64,000 nt of DNA from positions 186,001 through 250,000 of the forward strand of contig LSRY02000003.1 in assembly GCA_001643675.2 (NCBI GenBank). The letters are read 5' to 3'. This DNA is from Monocercomonoides exilis (lineage: Eukaryota > Preaxostyla > Oxymonadida > Polymastigidae). The position numbers and the translations under genes are program-made. Below are positions 10,664-22,313 of the stretch, piece after piece (the stretch's first letter is position 1; every line of letters starts with the position of its first letter). A model generated the notes under the pieces. It did no database searches. It was given only the letters and a program-made list of their open reading frames with translations, and was not told where the DNA came from.

Positions 10664-11673
10664 GGGTCAACTTTTTAATGGGACTTTTTCCTTAATTGGC
10701 ACTTTTTTTGTTTTTGCTTGCAAAATGCAGAGAAATGAGAAGTAGTTTTCAGCATTTTTAAAATCCTTTTTAACAAGTTTAATTCTATTTATTTGCAGTT
10801 TGTTTTTATATTTTAACTTATTACACATCGAGAAATTTCGTTTATTTGTTAAATTTAATAGTACTTTTTCTAGCCAACTGGGAATCGCTCAAGAAATTGG
10901 GGACATGTTTAATATTGCATTTGCTTCGAACTATTAATCTTTAAAATCTTTTTTTTCACAAACATTTTTTTTCTTGTTTTTTTCGCATTTCAAATTTTCA
11001 CCAACATGCTGACATAAAACTGTTTATTTCTTTATCAATATAATGAAATGAAAAAAATAAAAATATGATATGCAGAACTTACACTTTTATAATGAAATGA
11101 AGTAAAAATAAAACATTGTTTTTTTCTATTTGTATCTTACTTAACTTCGTTACAAAAGTTTGATCGAAGATCAAAAACAGTTGGCACCATTTGTCCGTTA
11201 GAGACAAATAGAAAAAAACAATGTTTTATTTTTACAACATTTCATTATAAAAGTGTAAGTTCTGCATATCATATTTTTATTTTTTTCATTTCATTATATT
11301 GATAAAGAAATAAACAGTTTTATGTCAGCATGTTGGTGAAAATTTGAAATGCGAAAAAAACAAGAAAAAAAATGTTTGTGAAAAAAAAGATTTTAAAGAT
11401 TAATAGTTCGAAGCAAATGCAATATAAAACATGTCCCCAATTTCTTGAGCGATTCCCAGTTGGCTAGAAAAAGTACTATTAAATTTAACAAATAAACGAA
11501 ATTTCTCGATGTGTAATAAGTTAAAATATAAAAACAAACTGCAAATAAATAGAATTAAACTTGTTAAAAAGGATTTTAAAAATGCTGAAAACTACTTCTC
11601 ATTTCTCTGCATTTTGCAAGCAAAAACAAAAAAAGTGCCAATTAAGGAAAAAGTCCCATTAAAAAGTTGGCCC
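10664..11673. repeat. 1010-bp foldback: two 470-bp inverted arms with a 70-bp loop
   Basis: Arm 1 (10664-11133) and arm 2 (11204-11673) are near-identical inverted copies of equal length. The outer ends read GGGTCAAC / GTTGGCCC and the inner ends CTATTTGT / ACAAATAG. The arms carry no convincing coding frame. The loop at 11134-11203 contains GATCGAAGATC. No target duplication is clear. It is a non-autonomous foldback element or a recent inverted duplication. Confidence 0.93.
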
Positions 11674-14600
11674 TAGTAAAAAAATATGAAAGAAAATCTT
11701 TTAATTTTCTTTGCAACGATATTATTTCTGACAATGTTCTTGCTTCCATACAAGCTCCTTCTTTTTTATTGAAACAATTAGATTTTTATCATCATAATGA
11801 AATATATGTGCTTCACATAAATTGTTCTTCATCGGCGTTTATTCCTTCATCTGCATCTTCTCAACTTTAATCATCTCCAACAACACATCGTTCCACTCTC
11901 ATTGAACATCCATGAATGGAAGAGGACCAAATGATGAGCTGCCTCGTGAGCATCTGTGCAGATGAGGTGTGCATCTCTGGCTGAATGTTCTTTTTCCTTT
12001 CTCCTTCTGAAACAGCAACAGTGATCCTTTCCTTGCTCCTTTATTTCCCTTTCTGTGTATCATCTCTGCTTCCTCTTTGTATGGCCACCAGCCCCTCCAC
12101 TTCATCCCCCTTCCTCTTCGCAACTCCGCCCTGCTCTGCCTCAGCCCACTTTTCAGCACGCTCATCAGATCCAACCGCGTTCTTGTCTGCCTCGCTTCGA
12201 CTGCTGCATAAACAGGCATCTTATGCATCTTTCACGCAAATTGCCAGTTAACCTCGCATTTGATTCGCACATAGCGGCAAGGCATATCCAGTTCATCGCT
12301 CAAATCATCAAAGTCAGAATTAGCTGCATCATTCAGCATGCAGTCCAATTTCCGCTCTCTTGTCAAAGATGGCGTTTGGTTTTCTTTCGCCTCTTGTTGT
12401 GCCTCGCTGGCCATTTTGTTCTCCTTCTGGTTGGTCGGCGTGCCTGTCTCAAGGTGTGGTTGTAGTATTCCTTGGATGCTGCTAAACAGATTTTTGACTT
12501 TTTCCTCTATCTTCTTCGACATTTTCTCCATTTTCCTGCATTCCCGCTCTTCTTTCTCTTTCTTCTTCTGTATTTCCTTCATTTTAAAAAGTCGAAACAG
12601 TTTTCTCTCTGATCATCAGATTCCAAAGAGTCAAACGTGATCTTCGCTTCTTCATCGTCCACCTTCCCTTTCTTATTCTGAAACTCATCTTGCATCGCCT
12701 TTGTCACTTCTTTGTTCAAATCCTTCATCCCCATCACACCAAACATCACCCCTCCTCCTTCTCCAACAACAGGTGACAACGATATCGTTAGTGCACGTTA
12801 AGCACCAATCCCCATCTCCATCTCTTAACTGTGCACAATCAACGCTCTCCTTCCAACTCCTCTCCATCCTCCGTCCATTCGCTTCCTTCGTGAAAATTGC
12901 ATCGTTCCAAAGGTGCCTCTTCCCAATGAATATTGTTTTGGTTGTGAAGAAGGTCTGGCGTTGGAGAGGAAGTTGTTGTTATGTTCTGTTAATGCTGTTT
13001 TTGCTGTGATTGCGATGAAAAAGGCTCTGGTTTTGGCTCATCGGAATGTGTTTCGTCTTTTTTCCGTTTTGAATTGTCACTTTGGTGTTCGCATTCTTTT
13101 CTGTTTCCGCTTGATTATCTTTCTTTTGATGTCTTTCAACACTTTCTTGAGCTTCGTTGTTTTCATTTCCTTTCTTTTTTATCGAAACACTTTGTTTTGT
13201 TTCAGTATCATTTGCATCATCCTCATATGCTCCTTCTTTTTCATACACATCGTTCTCCAAACTATCAGTTGATTCGTCATCTGATAGAATTCCCCCAACA
13301 TTCACCACATTCTCATGGCTCATCAGCTTCAGAATATTCTCATCATCTGCGTTGTCCTCTTCATACAACCAGGCATCCCCTGAGCTTATTCCCCACCAGT
13401 CGTCGTTGTGAAACTCTTCTTATCTTCTTCGGAGCGCTGTCAGAATCTCCCACAGCTTCTTCTCGAATATTGTCTTCTTCGTCTTCATCAATTCCCGTCA
13501 AGTTGCAAACTTTTGCTTTCTTCTTATTCTTCTTATTTTTATTTTTGGATTTTGATAAATGTTTTATTTTCTTTCCTTTTGAAACAACTGATTTGGGATT
13601 ATTCATTGAATCCTCCAAAATCACTTCTTCGTTTTCATCGTTGTTTGAATCATCATTTTCTTCTTCCTCCTCCTCATCTTTCGTGTTATCTTCATCGCCT
13701 TCAACTTCTTCCCTGTTTCCATTTTCATTCAAAGAATTCGTTGCTTCTTTCTCTTCTTTTCCATCTTCTTTGCTATCTCCGTCACTTTTTGCAGCATTTT
13801 CATTTATTTCTGGTCTTTTTATCGACTCATCAATCGGAGTTGGATAAAGCAGCAGGTTTGATTTGTCCATCAAAAGCACTTCATTCACAACAGAATCACG
13901 TTGAACCTCAAGCGCTTGGAAATATCGCTTAATCAAACACTGTTTTTCTCTCTGTTTGTGTCTCTTCGCTCTTCACTTTTCTTCATCACTGATGATGGAG
14001 CTGTCGGAAAAGCATTCACTATCTTTATTTTTCTTCAGTTCATTCATAGAAGATCTTCATCCCAGTGCCAAATTCACTATTTCTTCTGCTTTGATTATAT
14101 TTTCATTTTCTCCATCACTGCTAACTTCGTCGTTTGCATGCTTCATGCCTTCCTCATCTTTATCAGTTCTCTTATTCTTCTTTCCTCTCTTCTCTCGTTC
14201 CTTGCTTCTCTCTCTCTCTTTTTTTCGCTCTCTCTCTTTCTCTCTTCCTCTTCTCCAAATTCTCCGAATACCGCTCCACCATCCGAAACTCTGCAAACAG
14301 CGGCAGCGCCTCAAACACATCGGGAGAGAGAATAAAATATTGCCTTTTCCTTCTTCTTCCGAACTGCTGCCTCATCCTCCTCATCTTCTGCTCTTCGCCT
14401 GTCAGAAATCTGTTTCTTGAAGAGCGAAGAAACGGAGGAAGAGAAAGAGGAAGAAGAAGAAGAAGAAGAAGAAGAAGAAGAAGAAGAAGAAGAAGAAGAA
14501 GAAGAAGAAGAAGAAGAAGAAGAAGAAGAAGAAGAAGAAGAACGTGTGGCACCAGAAACAGCAGCCACTTGTGCGCAGCTGCTGAGATAGTTTTTGTGGA

Positions 14601-15030
14601 GGAGAGGATGCATTGTTTTAATGTGGAGCGCCATGGAAATCTCAGAACGACGGGGTGGTTTGGGGTGCAGAGAGAGATCTGTCACTACAAGAGAAGAGTG
14701 GAAAAAGATGAGGAAGAGGATAAGGAAGAATATGAAGAGGAATATAATGAAGATGATGAAGTCATTAATGATTTAAATGAATGTGTTGAAGGAGAAGAAA
14801 GGGAGAAGGTTCGATGTTCTTTTGGAGAAATAGAGAAAAGAAAAGAAGAGAAAGGGATGAGAACGGACGTTTGACTTTTGATGAAGCAAAATTACATTTA
14901 CACTCAGATTCACAAACAGAGTCTAAAAATGAGTTTGCGGCAAATGGAGCATTCTTACCGAGAAAGATGTTTCGTATGTCGATCAGCAAGATGCTAAATG
15001 CATAACTGTTCAAGTTCTTCCACTGGAATG
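11674..15030 (-). pseudogene. Broken minus-strand coding region, Lys/Glu-rich
   Basis: Several minus-strand frames look like protein but follow each other with frame changes and stops. They lie at about 14550-14172 (with FEALPLFAEFRM), 14320-13361, 13368-12979, 12779-12579, 12582-12232 and 12228-11899. Between 14320 and 13361 one frame continues through two TGA codons (14059-14057 and about 13979). The text is mostly Lys/Glu/Asp-rich with a poly-Ser run, so no family can be named. GC content is higher than in the flanks. It reads best as one or two decayed genes. A functional gene with unrecognised introns or assembly indels is not excluded. Confidence 0.4.
14450..14542. repeat. GAA/TTC trinucleotide microsatellite
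   Basis: About 30 uninterrupted GAA units on the plus strand, reading as poly-Ser (TCT) on the minus strand or poly-Glu/Lys/Arg otherwise. Triplet runs like this create long spurious open frames on all strands nearby. Confidence 0.95.
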
Positions 15031-15320
15031 AAATGATTGGTATATTTTTTGCTTTGTATTGAGTGTTTGAAGACTAACGGAATTCGCAGTGAACGAATGC
15101 ACAAGATCTTTATGTTATTCCGCTTGAAGAGATTTTGGATTTTCATAAAATTCCGTGTCTTCTGTGGGGGAAAATATCTCTTGGTTGTCTTGGGTATATT
15201 CCTCCTTTAATGCTAACTTATTTCTTTCGCTTCGAACGCAAGCCCATATCACATGTTCTTTCATTGCAACTGCAGACCATCATTGATTCGATGGTTTATT
15301 GCAATGAATAATATGACTCT
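14895..15320 (+). pseudogene. Possible short spliced plus-strand coding remnant
   Basis: A plus-strand frame around 14940-15030 (GKWSILTEKDVSYVD) and another at about 15090-15310 (DLYVIPLEEILDFHKIPC) look like protein. A candidate intron of about 50 bp lies between them, starting GTATAT near 15040 and ending CGCAG at 15089. It has ACTAAC, a classic branch-point sequence, 11 bases before the end. The joined frames still meet TGA codons at the junction, so this is probably broken. Family unknown. Confidence 0.3.
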
Positions 15321-15420
15321 TCGTTCATTGTAACTTTTTCAGGCTCCTGTGTATGTGCCTGTTCTTCTTTCTCTTCCATGAAGCAGAATAACGGAGATTC
15401 TTCAAGCAATCTCAATAAAG

Positions 15421-16180
15421 GCTTTAAAAAAATAAATAAATACATGGCAAAATTTTTTTGAAAAGTTCCTCGACTTTAATTTTGTCCCAAAAAAGATCAC
15501 ATGTGATCAAAAAGAGTTGATCATTCCGTCCCCATTATTGTTTTATTGGTTTTATATATTGTTATTTTCTGAGCTTATTATTGAAAAGCATTTCAAAAAT
15601 CTGATGATAACATACAGAACGTTAAAAATTTAATAAAAATCGCTTTTGTTTGTTGCTTCTTTCGAGCTATTTGAATCAAATGAATTGCATGTACTTATTT
15701 CTGCATTTTCATTTCATCTATTCGAATATTCATTAAAAATTCATGGATATTATCCAAGTTTTTATTGTTTTCTTTTGCTGAAAGACAATTAATATTATCT
15801 TTGAATGAATTCAAGAATTTTTTTTAGAAATTTTTTAACAGGAAAGATTTATCAAAACAAAACTCGTTGCGTTAGAATAATATTCAAAAAGGAGGTGACA
15901 CTAAGCAATTATTAATATAATTTTGGAAAATTGTGGAATGATACAATTTTTTTTCAAAATTAATCTCCATTTGCAACAAACTCAAAAATGTTATCTCTTC
16001 AAATATTAATATTTAAACAGTTTGTATCAAACAAGTTTCTTTCATCTCAGAATGTACCTTTTCCTTCTCCATTTTTGTTTATACAGATGCATTATATAAA
16101 GATGTTCTGCTTCAATCTTTTCAAATTGAATAAAGAAAGCAGGCTTTTTCGGCTGTTCATCCATTTTGATGCAAATGTGA
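15421..16180. other. Intergenic, AT-rich
   Basis: About 760 bp, strongly AT-rich. Nothing recognised. Confidence 0.4.
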
Positions 16181-19100
16181 ATGCTGTTAGTGCTTCTGGT
16201 TGAAATTCTGGCTGACGTGATGGGATATGTCTCATCAAGCTTCTTGTGAACGTAGAAGCATAGCAGTCGTCTCTTCGTTCAGCGCCTTCGTCTTCTTCGT
16301 CTTCAACAGGAGCAGCACGTCGATCAACTGCTCCATTTCGGAAGCGAAGAAGCAAAGATAAGAAGGCGGTGGGAAATTTGTTGTCATCGTCGGAACATGC
16401 AATCAATTTCTTCGGATGCCATTGTGGTGGTGGCGTTTTTAACTTCAACAGCATCGATGGAAAAAACGATATGCGGCTTCGAATATGATGTCGGAGGCGG
16501 CTGGGGAGAATGTGCAGCACATGCCGCTGTCGTTGCAGTTGCTGCGGGGATATGTTGTAACGCGGTGAGCTGTGCAGTATGGGGGTGTTGTGTGTGCATA
16601 CGATGTGGCGCTTTCGGCGATGCTTTCGGTTCCGCTGGTGGCTCCGCTTCCGTCGCTTGCAGCGTCGGTGGGCACGAAGTCGGGGAGCAAGCGGATTTTT
16701 GAAGAGGCAGACGCGAATGCGTTAACGTCGATCTTCGATCTGTTTGACCCGTCGCTACTGCCATCTGCGATAGCGCGGCTGGAGTCGCGATCGCCGCAGT
16801 CGAGGCGTGTGGTGGTGAAGCTGGACGACGAAGTGATGGGGCGAGGGGTTGCAGTGTGTGAAGTGGGAGAGATTGTGGAGAAAGGGTTGGATGCTGCGGG
16901 GCTGAGGATGGAAGATGTGGTTCTGTCTCCAGCAGCGATTGCGCTGGCTGTGCTGGAGGAGCGAGAAGAGGCAGAGGAAGGAGAAAAGGGAGACAAAGAG
17001 GGAGAAGAAAAGGGAGAAGAAAAGGGAGAAGAAGATGGAGGGAGAGAGGAAGGTGATGTGAATGAAGTGAAAGGTGGGTATCCGACAGCGCACAGAGAGT
17101 TTGTGGAGAGAATCAAAGAGAACCAGGGGAAGCTGGAAGAAGCAATGGCGCAGATGGTTGTGGAGGCGCTTGGGCTGAGTGGGCTGAGGTTTGTGAAGGC
17201 AGATGTGGTGGCAGACAAGAAGCATCAATTGGAGCTGAAGTGTGCAGTTCTTCTCCATCTGATGGCATCCAACAGGAGAACAGGAGAGCAGTTGAAGAAG
17301 CAGCAGATGGATCTTTGGGAATAACTTCAGATGGAAGAGGAGGAAGTTTGAGGAACAGGTGGAAATATAAGTTGATCATTTGACAATAATTGAGGAAAAA
17401 GATAAATCCGATGAAGTGATAAGTGGGAAAAAGTCGTTCGATTTATGCGGAGTGATAAGAAGAAGAGGAGGAAGAGGGAGGAAGAGGGAGGGAAAATTGA
17501 GTGCAGATAGAAGAGCGGAGTGCATTGGTTGTTCTATCTGGTTGAGGGCCGATGAGTAGTGCATTGAACCAAAAAGGCAATCAGCGAATGATGCGTGTGC
17601 GCATTGCAGATGAGCAGACTTTGGACGTGCTGGGTGAGCTGAACATGCCACTGCCTTGAAGCTGTGCAAAGATGCAGACGAAATGGTGGAGATCCAGTTG
17701 AGAAACAATGTCGAAGAGAAATTTAATTTTATAGCCGTGTGAGATCCTCATGCATCATAGGACTAAGAGTGAAGCAGGGATGAAACAGGCGATTGTGGAA
17801 GATTTGGCGGTTATGTTTTTCGTTCTTGTTGAATGGTTCGATCAAAAGCAGAGAAGAACGAGTTTGAAAGTGGTATCATCATCAGTCAGGATGAGTTGAT
17901 CCGCCTTGCGAATGTGCATTCTTTGATGAAGCAGCGACTACTGTGCTGTGGACTTTCAGCGTCGTTTGATATTGCACATGGATGATTCAGTGAAGGTGAA
18001 GTTTTCAACGGAGAAGGGAATTGAAGCTTCACGGCAGAGCAGAGAAGGAGCTGGAGCAGGTGAAGCGAAGGAGATTCTGAGCAATTGTTCGGAGACACTA
18101 TCAGTGCATGCCTTTGAGTGTGTGTTTGATGGGGCGTCTGATGCGGATTAACAGCTGATATGGGTCGGTAAGTGAATAGGGGCATAGGCGCAGAAGGCGG
18201 GGAAGCGTGTTCATTCAACACGTCAGACAAGAGGCTCGGTACAGAAAAGGAGTTTATTCAGAGAAGACAGTCGAATGCTGTATAAACAATAGGGGAATGC
18301 AGCTATGATGCTTAGTACGCCATTTCTAACCGACCACGCTTTCTCAGCGATGTTCCGATGGATGCTCCCATAGCATTGAAGATGGAAGCAGAGAATCTGC
18401 ATTACAATTTTGTTTCTTCTTCTTCGTCGTCATCGTCAATTTCTTTTTTTTTTTTTTTTAGTGTCTATTCCTTCTTCTCATCATCCTCTTCATCTCAAAT
18501 ATCTCATCTGTCACATTCCTCTTCTTCTCTCTCTTCATCAGCCACAGCACATGCATCTCTGGAAGCACCTGCTTTGAACAATATATCAAATGCGTGTGTT
18601 CTGAGGAGTTGCCCGTCGATGTGCTTGTTTTATTGGCTTTGCGGTTTTTGCGCAGCTCCATCAACCGCCTCATCTCCTGATGCGAAGAAGAAGAGCACTT
18701 GTGTGACGAATGGGACGAAGGCATCGGAGGTGGCACATCGTCAAGAAGAGTGGTGGATTTGAACAGACGAAGAGGCGAATAGAAGAAGCGCTTCTGCGAC
18801 GAGGTGTGTGAAGATAAAGAGTATGTTCCAATGAGAAGCGGTGGGGCATCAGCAGTGGAGAAGGAAAGAGGAGCAGACAGAGCTGATGAAAGAGATGAGG
18901 AGGAAGTGGTGGAGATGATAACAGACGAAGTGACTGCAGCTGGCAAGTCTGATGAGGTTGTTGGTGCTGCAACAGCAGCAGATTGTTGGAAGCTTCCTGG
19001 ATGAATCAAATGAAAAGGATGCGAGGTGGAGCTCGCATGTGCGAGTAACTGCTGCGATGTGGCTGAGGACGCGCAGGTGTGGAGAGAGTTCGTGTTCGAA

Positions 19101-20140
19101 GAGGAAGACAATGATTGAGATTGAGACTGAGACTGAGACTGAGATGAAGGCTGAGGTTGTCGGGTGAGTGCAGGGCCAGGCGAGGTGGATGTGGACATCT
19201 GCCGGATGGGCTGAGAGAAGGAAAGAAGAGCAGAGAAAGAGGAGGAAGCGAGAGATGCTGGAGAAGTCAGAGATGCCAAGGAAGAAGAAGCAAAGGAAGA
19301 TAAAGGTGGAAGGGAAGAAGAAGAAGAAGACGACGACGACGACGACGAAGAAGAAGAAGAAGAAGTTGATGACCGTGGTGACGGCGATAAAGAAGAAAGC
19401 GAAATGCTACATTGGAATTTTTGAACTTTCAAGCAGGGCGAATGCTGAAGAAAAGAAGGAAAGATGGCTGCGATCCGTTGAGGAGATATCTCTGGATGAG
19501 ATGAGTGTGTTGCAGGTGCTGATGGAACAGAGTGAAGTCGAACCGAAGAAGTGAAAGAAGAAGAAGAAGAAGAAGGAGAAGGAGAAGGAGAAGGAAAGAG
19601 AGGAAACAAGGGCTGGCGTTGAATGGCTTGGGGAAACGAATGAAGATGAAGCATATGGTTGTGAAGGAGTTTTTGAATGTTGTGATCAAAGAGTGGGGGG
19701 TGAATGAGGAAGAATGGAAGGCGAGAAAGTTTGTGGAGTGGGAGAAGATGCATGCGGTGCGGATTTATGCGTGTGATGTGGTGATGATGAACACTACAGC
19801 TTCGTTGATGTCGACAGAGGTGCTGATGCAAGCGACAGGATCGATCGCGCTGCAAAGTGGCAGTGCGAAAAGGAAATAAAGCATTGCACTGGGGTATGAT
19901 GCCACTCTTTCGTTGTTTTGCACGTTACACTTCTTGCTGAGAAAAGTGTTTGTGCTATATCAAGTGCATTTGATGATTCGGTAGTCGAATGTGTGTTGCA
20001 GCAGGGAGTGAGGGCTCATGGTGGGGTGAAAACAGAAGGGAGGGTGCTGAAAGCAGCGTGGAGAGACAGGGGATATATGTTACAGGATGGGGAGAAAGAA
20101 GTGCTGCTTGAGTTTCTGGAGAAGAAGAATCTGTAAAGAG
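16181..20140 (+). pseudogene. GC-richer region of interrupted coding sequence
   Basis: Coding-like plus-strand frames occur at 16447-17325, 17580-18150 and 19620-20136, separated by stops and frame changes. The longest open part (16572-17324) reads LDDEVMGRGVAVCEVGEIVE and ends in Glu/Lys repeats. Its frame continues upstream through a TGA at 16566-16568. The 18458-19560 part is mostly Ser/Pro on the minus strand and Lys/Glu on the plus strand, so strand choice there is unsafe. No domain is recognised. GC bias and open frames set it apart from the AT-rich spacers. I read it as one or more decayed host genes. Confidence 0.35.
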
Positions 20141-20303
20141 CAGAAGTGGACTTGTTGATGATTTTTTGGTAGTTAAAGGAGAAAAGCGTATCTGAAATTG
20201 TGGTTTGGATCCTGTTGGATGCATGGAAGATGGTGCTGTGGCGTCAATGCATGAGACAATAATGGTGAAATGGAGGCAAGTGTGTTGGAGTTTTGCCATC
20301 TGA

Positions 20304-21128
20304 TCAATGTGCATATTTTAGTGTTTGGAATTGAAGAAGAGGAGGATGAGGATGAGGAAGAAGAAGAGATGATGATGAAGAGAGAATGAAAATGGAGCGA
20401 AGAAAAAGGGATGATGGAAGAGAGAAGATAAGTTTTGATAATTCTGTTTCAACACTTGCTGTTATCATCGATGAATTGGATGTTGCACTCGAATCAGAGA
20501 CTGTCCTGCCACTTTTCTCATCATTTCCTTTGATTTCATGCTTCTGTTCAGTGAATTCAATTTCATCACTCATCGCAATCATTCCACTCACAGTCACTTT
20601 CTTTGGCCCTGTTTGACGTGTTAGTGTGTGCTTCATTGACAAACAAGGGAATTGAGAAATTCCACAACGAGAATGATTAGATGCCTCGACGTTGCTCACA
20701 TGAATTTCTTCTGGGGCGGGAAGGAGATAGATGCACAGAGGGATTTCCAAAGTTGTATTTCCATTGTCATATCCTCGAACTTTGTCAAATGAATCCAAAG
20801 AGGCTGTCACGCATGTGATTTTTTGTGACTTCGCGGTCACTTCCAGATTTGGAGAAATGGCAAAGATATCACAGCCCCACTTGGCTGTGTTTGTGCCAAA
20901 AGAAGAGGATATGAGGAAATTTGGTTTTTCATTCAATAATCGAAGAAGGATTCCTCCCCACAGGCCATCTGTTGCTGAACAAAAGCATCCATCAAAATTA
21001 CCACTTTTCACTTTCACTTCATTTTCACTTCCTGCGAATAGCGTCATCGATCCTCCATTCTCTGAATTCACACTTCAACATCCTGATATTGCTCTCGAAT
21101 TCTGATCTTTATTTGTATTGTTATTGAA
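20304..21128 (-). pseudogene. Fragment of the beta-helix surface protein family
   Basis: A minus-strand frame open from the 21.13-kb side (past a GTG at 21071) to 20304. It contains SGNFDGCFCSATDG, WGCDIF, VRGYDNGNTT and SNHSRCGISQFPC. The last part matches the style of the intact protein at 25-31 kb (residues ~1040-1060: GCGSDVFPCYSIEHGL), where a CG..PC..SI motif marks the start of a new beta-helix block. After this motif the frame turns low-complexity and stops, so signal peptide, membrane segment and tail are absent. It is likely a truncated paralogue; a longer intron-containing gene is possible. Confidence 0.6.
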
Positions 21129-21650
21129 GAAACAAATGTTGGCTATCAACTGCGAACTTTTCAATAAAAAAAGCATGTTTGAATAATAAATTAAAAAATT
21201 ATATTTATATGTTAAAATTGAATGGAAACCACTAAATTTATCTAATTTTCAAATGCATCGTATATGTGTGTTCTATCTTCGCATTTGTGTTAAGTACAGG
21301 CTCATAATGCAAATGAAAAATTCTATTTAAATGAAATTTTGAAATAACTTGAAAATAGAGTTTTTCGTAAAAAGAATCGAAACACACTTTGTCCATTTCA
21401 TTTATGAACAATTGCAAAGTGGTTCAATTAAGTGATGCTCTTTTTCATTGAAAAATTGATAATAAAATTCTGATCAAATAAAATGATACATAATTTTTTA
21501 TTAAAGAGTATTTCTTCTCGTAAATAAGTTTGTTATGAACCAACAAACATCACTGTACAAGTTTGATTTTTTCATGAGAATGATGGAAACGGAATGATAA
21601 TAAATTAACTTCCATGGGTCAAATTTTTGATCTGATGTCTCTTTTCAAAA
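21129..21650. other. Intergenic, AT-rich
   Basis: About 520 bp. No feature recognised. Confidence 0.4.
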
Positions 21651-22313
21651 AAAATCACCCACATAAAAATAAAAATTAAAAAAAACCTTTCGGATGCATT
21701 GCTTTTTGAATACAACAAAAGCATCAAAACAGCTGAAAAAGCAATTTTCTGTCTTTCGTGCACTATCTGCATCGTTCCATCCTTCCAATTTTTCAACGCT
21801 AATGTAAACTCTTATTTGGAAGAGCGTCTGTTTCTCCGAGTAACATTCAACAATCGCATGTCCATTTTTTCCTGTTCCAGTTACCTTAAATTATCTTGAG
21901 AGATGGTTGTCCAAATGCATCCATTGATGATTAAATGAACGAGTTCCATTTTTTGACTTCGAATGATTGAATACCTTTGACAAGAAAAAAGATAATTTAG
22001 TAGTTTTGCGTGAAATGAAATTCAAGGCATGGTAATTAATTGGTAAGCTTTTGCTCTTTCCTGATAATAAAAAATTGTCTGATGAGAAAACAGCAAAATT
22101 CATAAAGTGAAATCTCTCAGCACTGAATTTGCTACCATATGAAGAAAAAACGAAACAGGAACGACGACTGTTCTTTATGAGAAATAAACTCAAGATTTCA
22201 ATCCATGTCGTTTCGTCTTGAAAATAAAAAAAGAAAATCGAATATTGGTGAGAAACGCAAAGATCCTTTGTGACATTCAGTTTCCTGTTGTCAGCATTAA
22301 TGGTAGAGAACAA
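21651..22313 (-). CDS. Hypothetical protein frame, with one in-frame TAA
   Basis: A minus-strand frame from 22313 looks like genuine protein (SSYGSKFSAERFHFMNF, SFNHQWMHLDNHLSR). It reaches TAA at about 21893-21891 and then stays open for about 80 more codons (FKVTGTGKNGHAIVECYSEK, RVYISVEKLEGWNDADSA) to TGA near 21651. Protein-like sequence on both sides of a TAA means either a nonsense mutation or TAA read as an amino acid. No family is recognised. Start and possible introns are undetermined. Confidence 0.4.

Noticed and set aside
11134-11203. Loop of the 470-bp foldback as a small RNA gene
   Set aside because: Only a short palindrome (GATCGAAGATC) is present; no promoter or conserved RNA fold can be supported.
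18458-19855. Minus-strand 465-codon frame
   Set aside because: Dominated by Ser/Pro/His from simple triplet and dinucleotide sequence; the other strand looks equally plausible, so I did not call it a gene.
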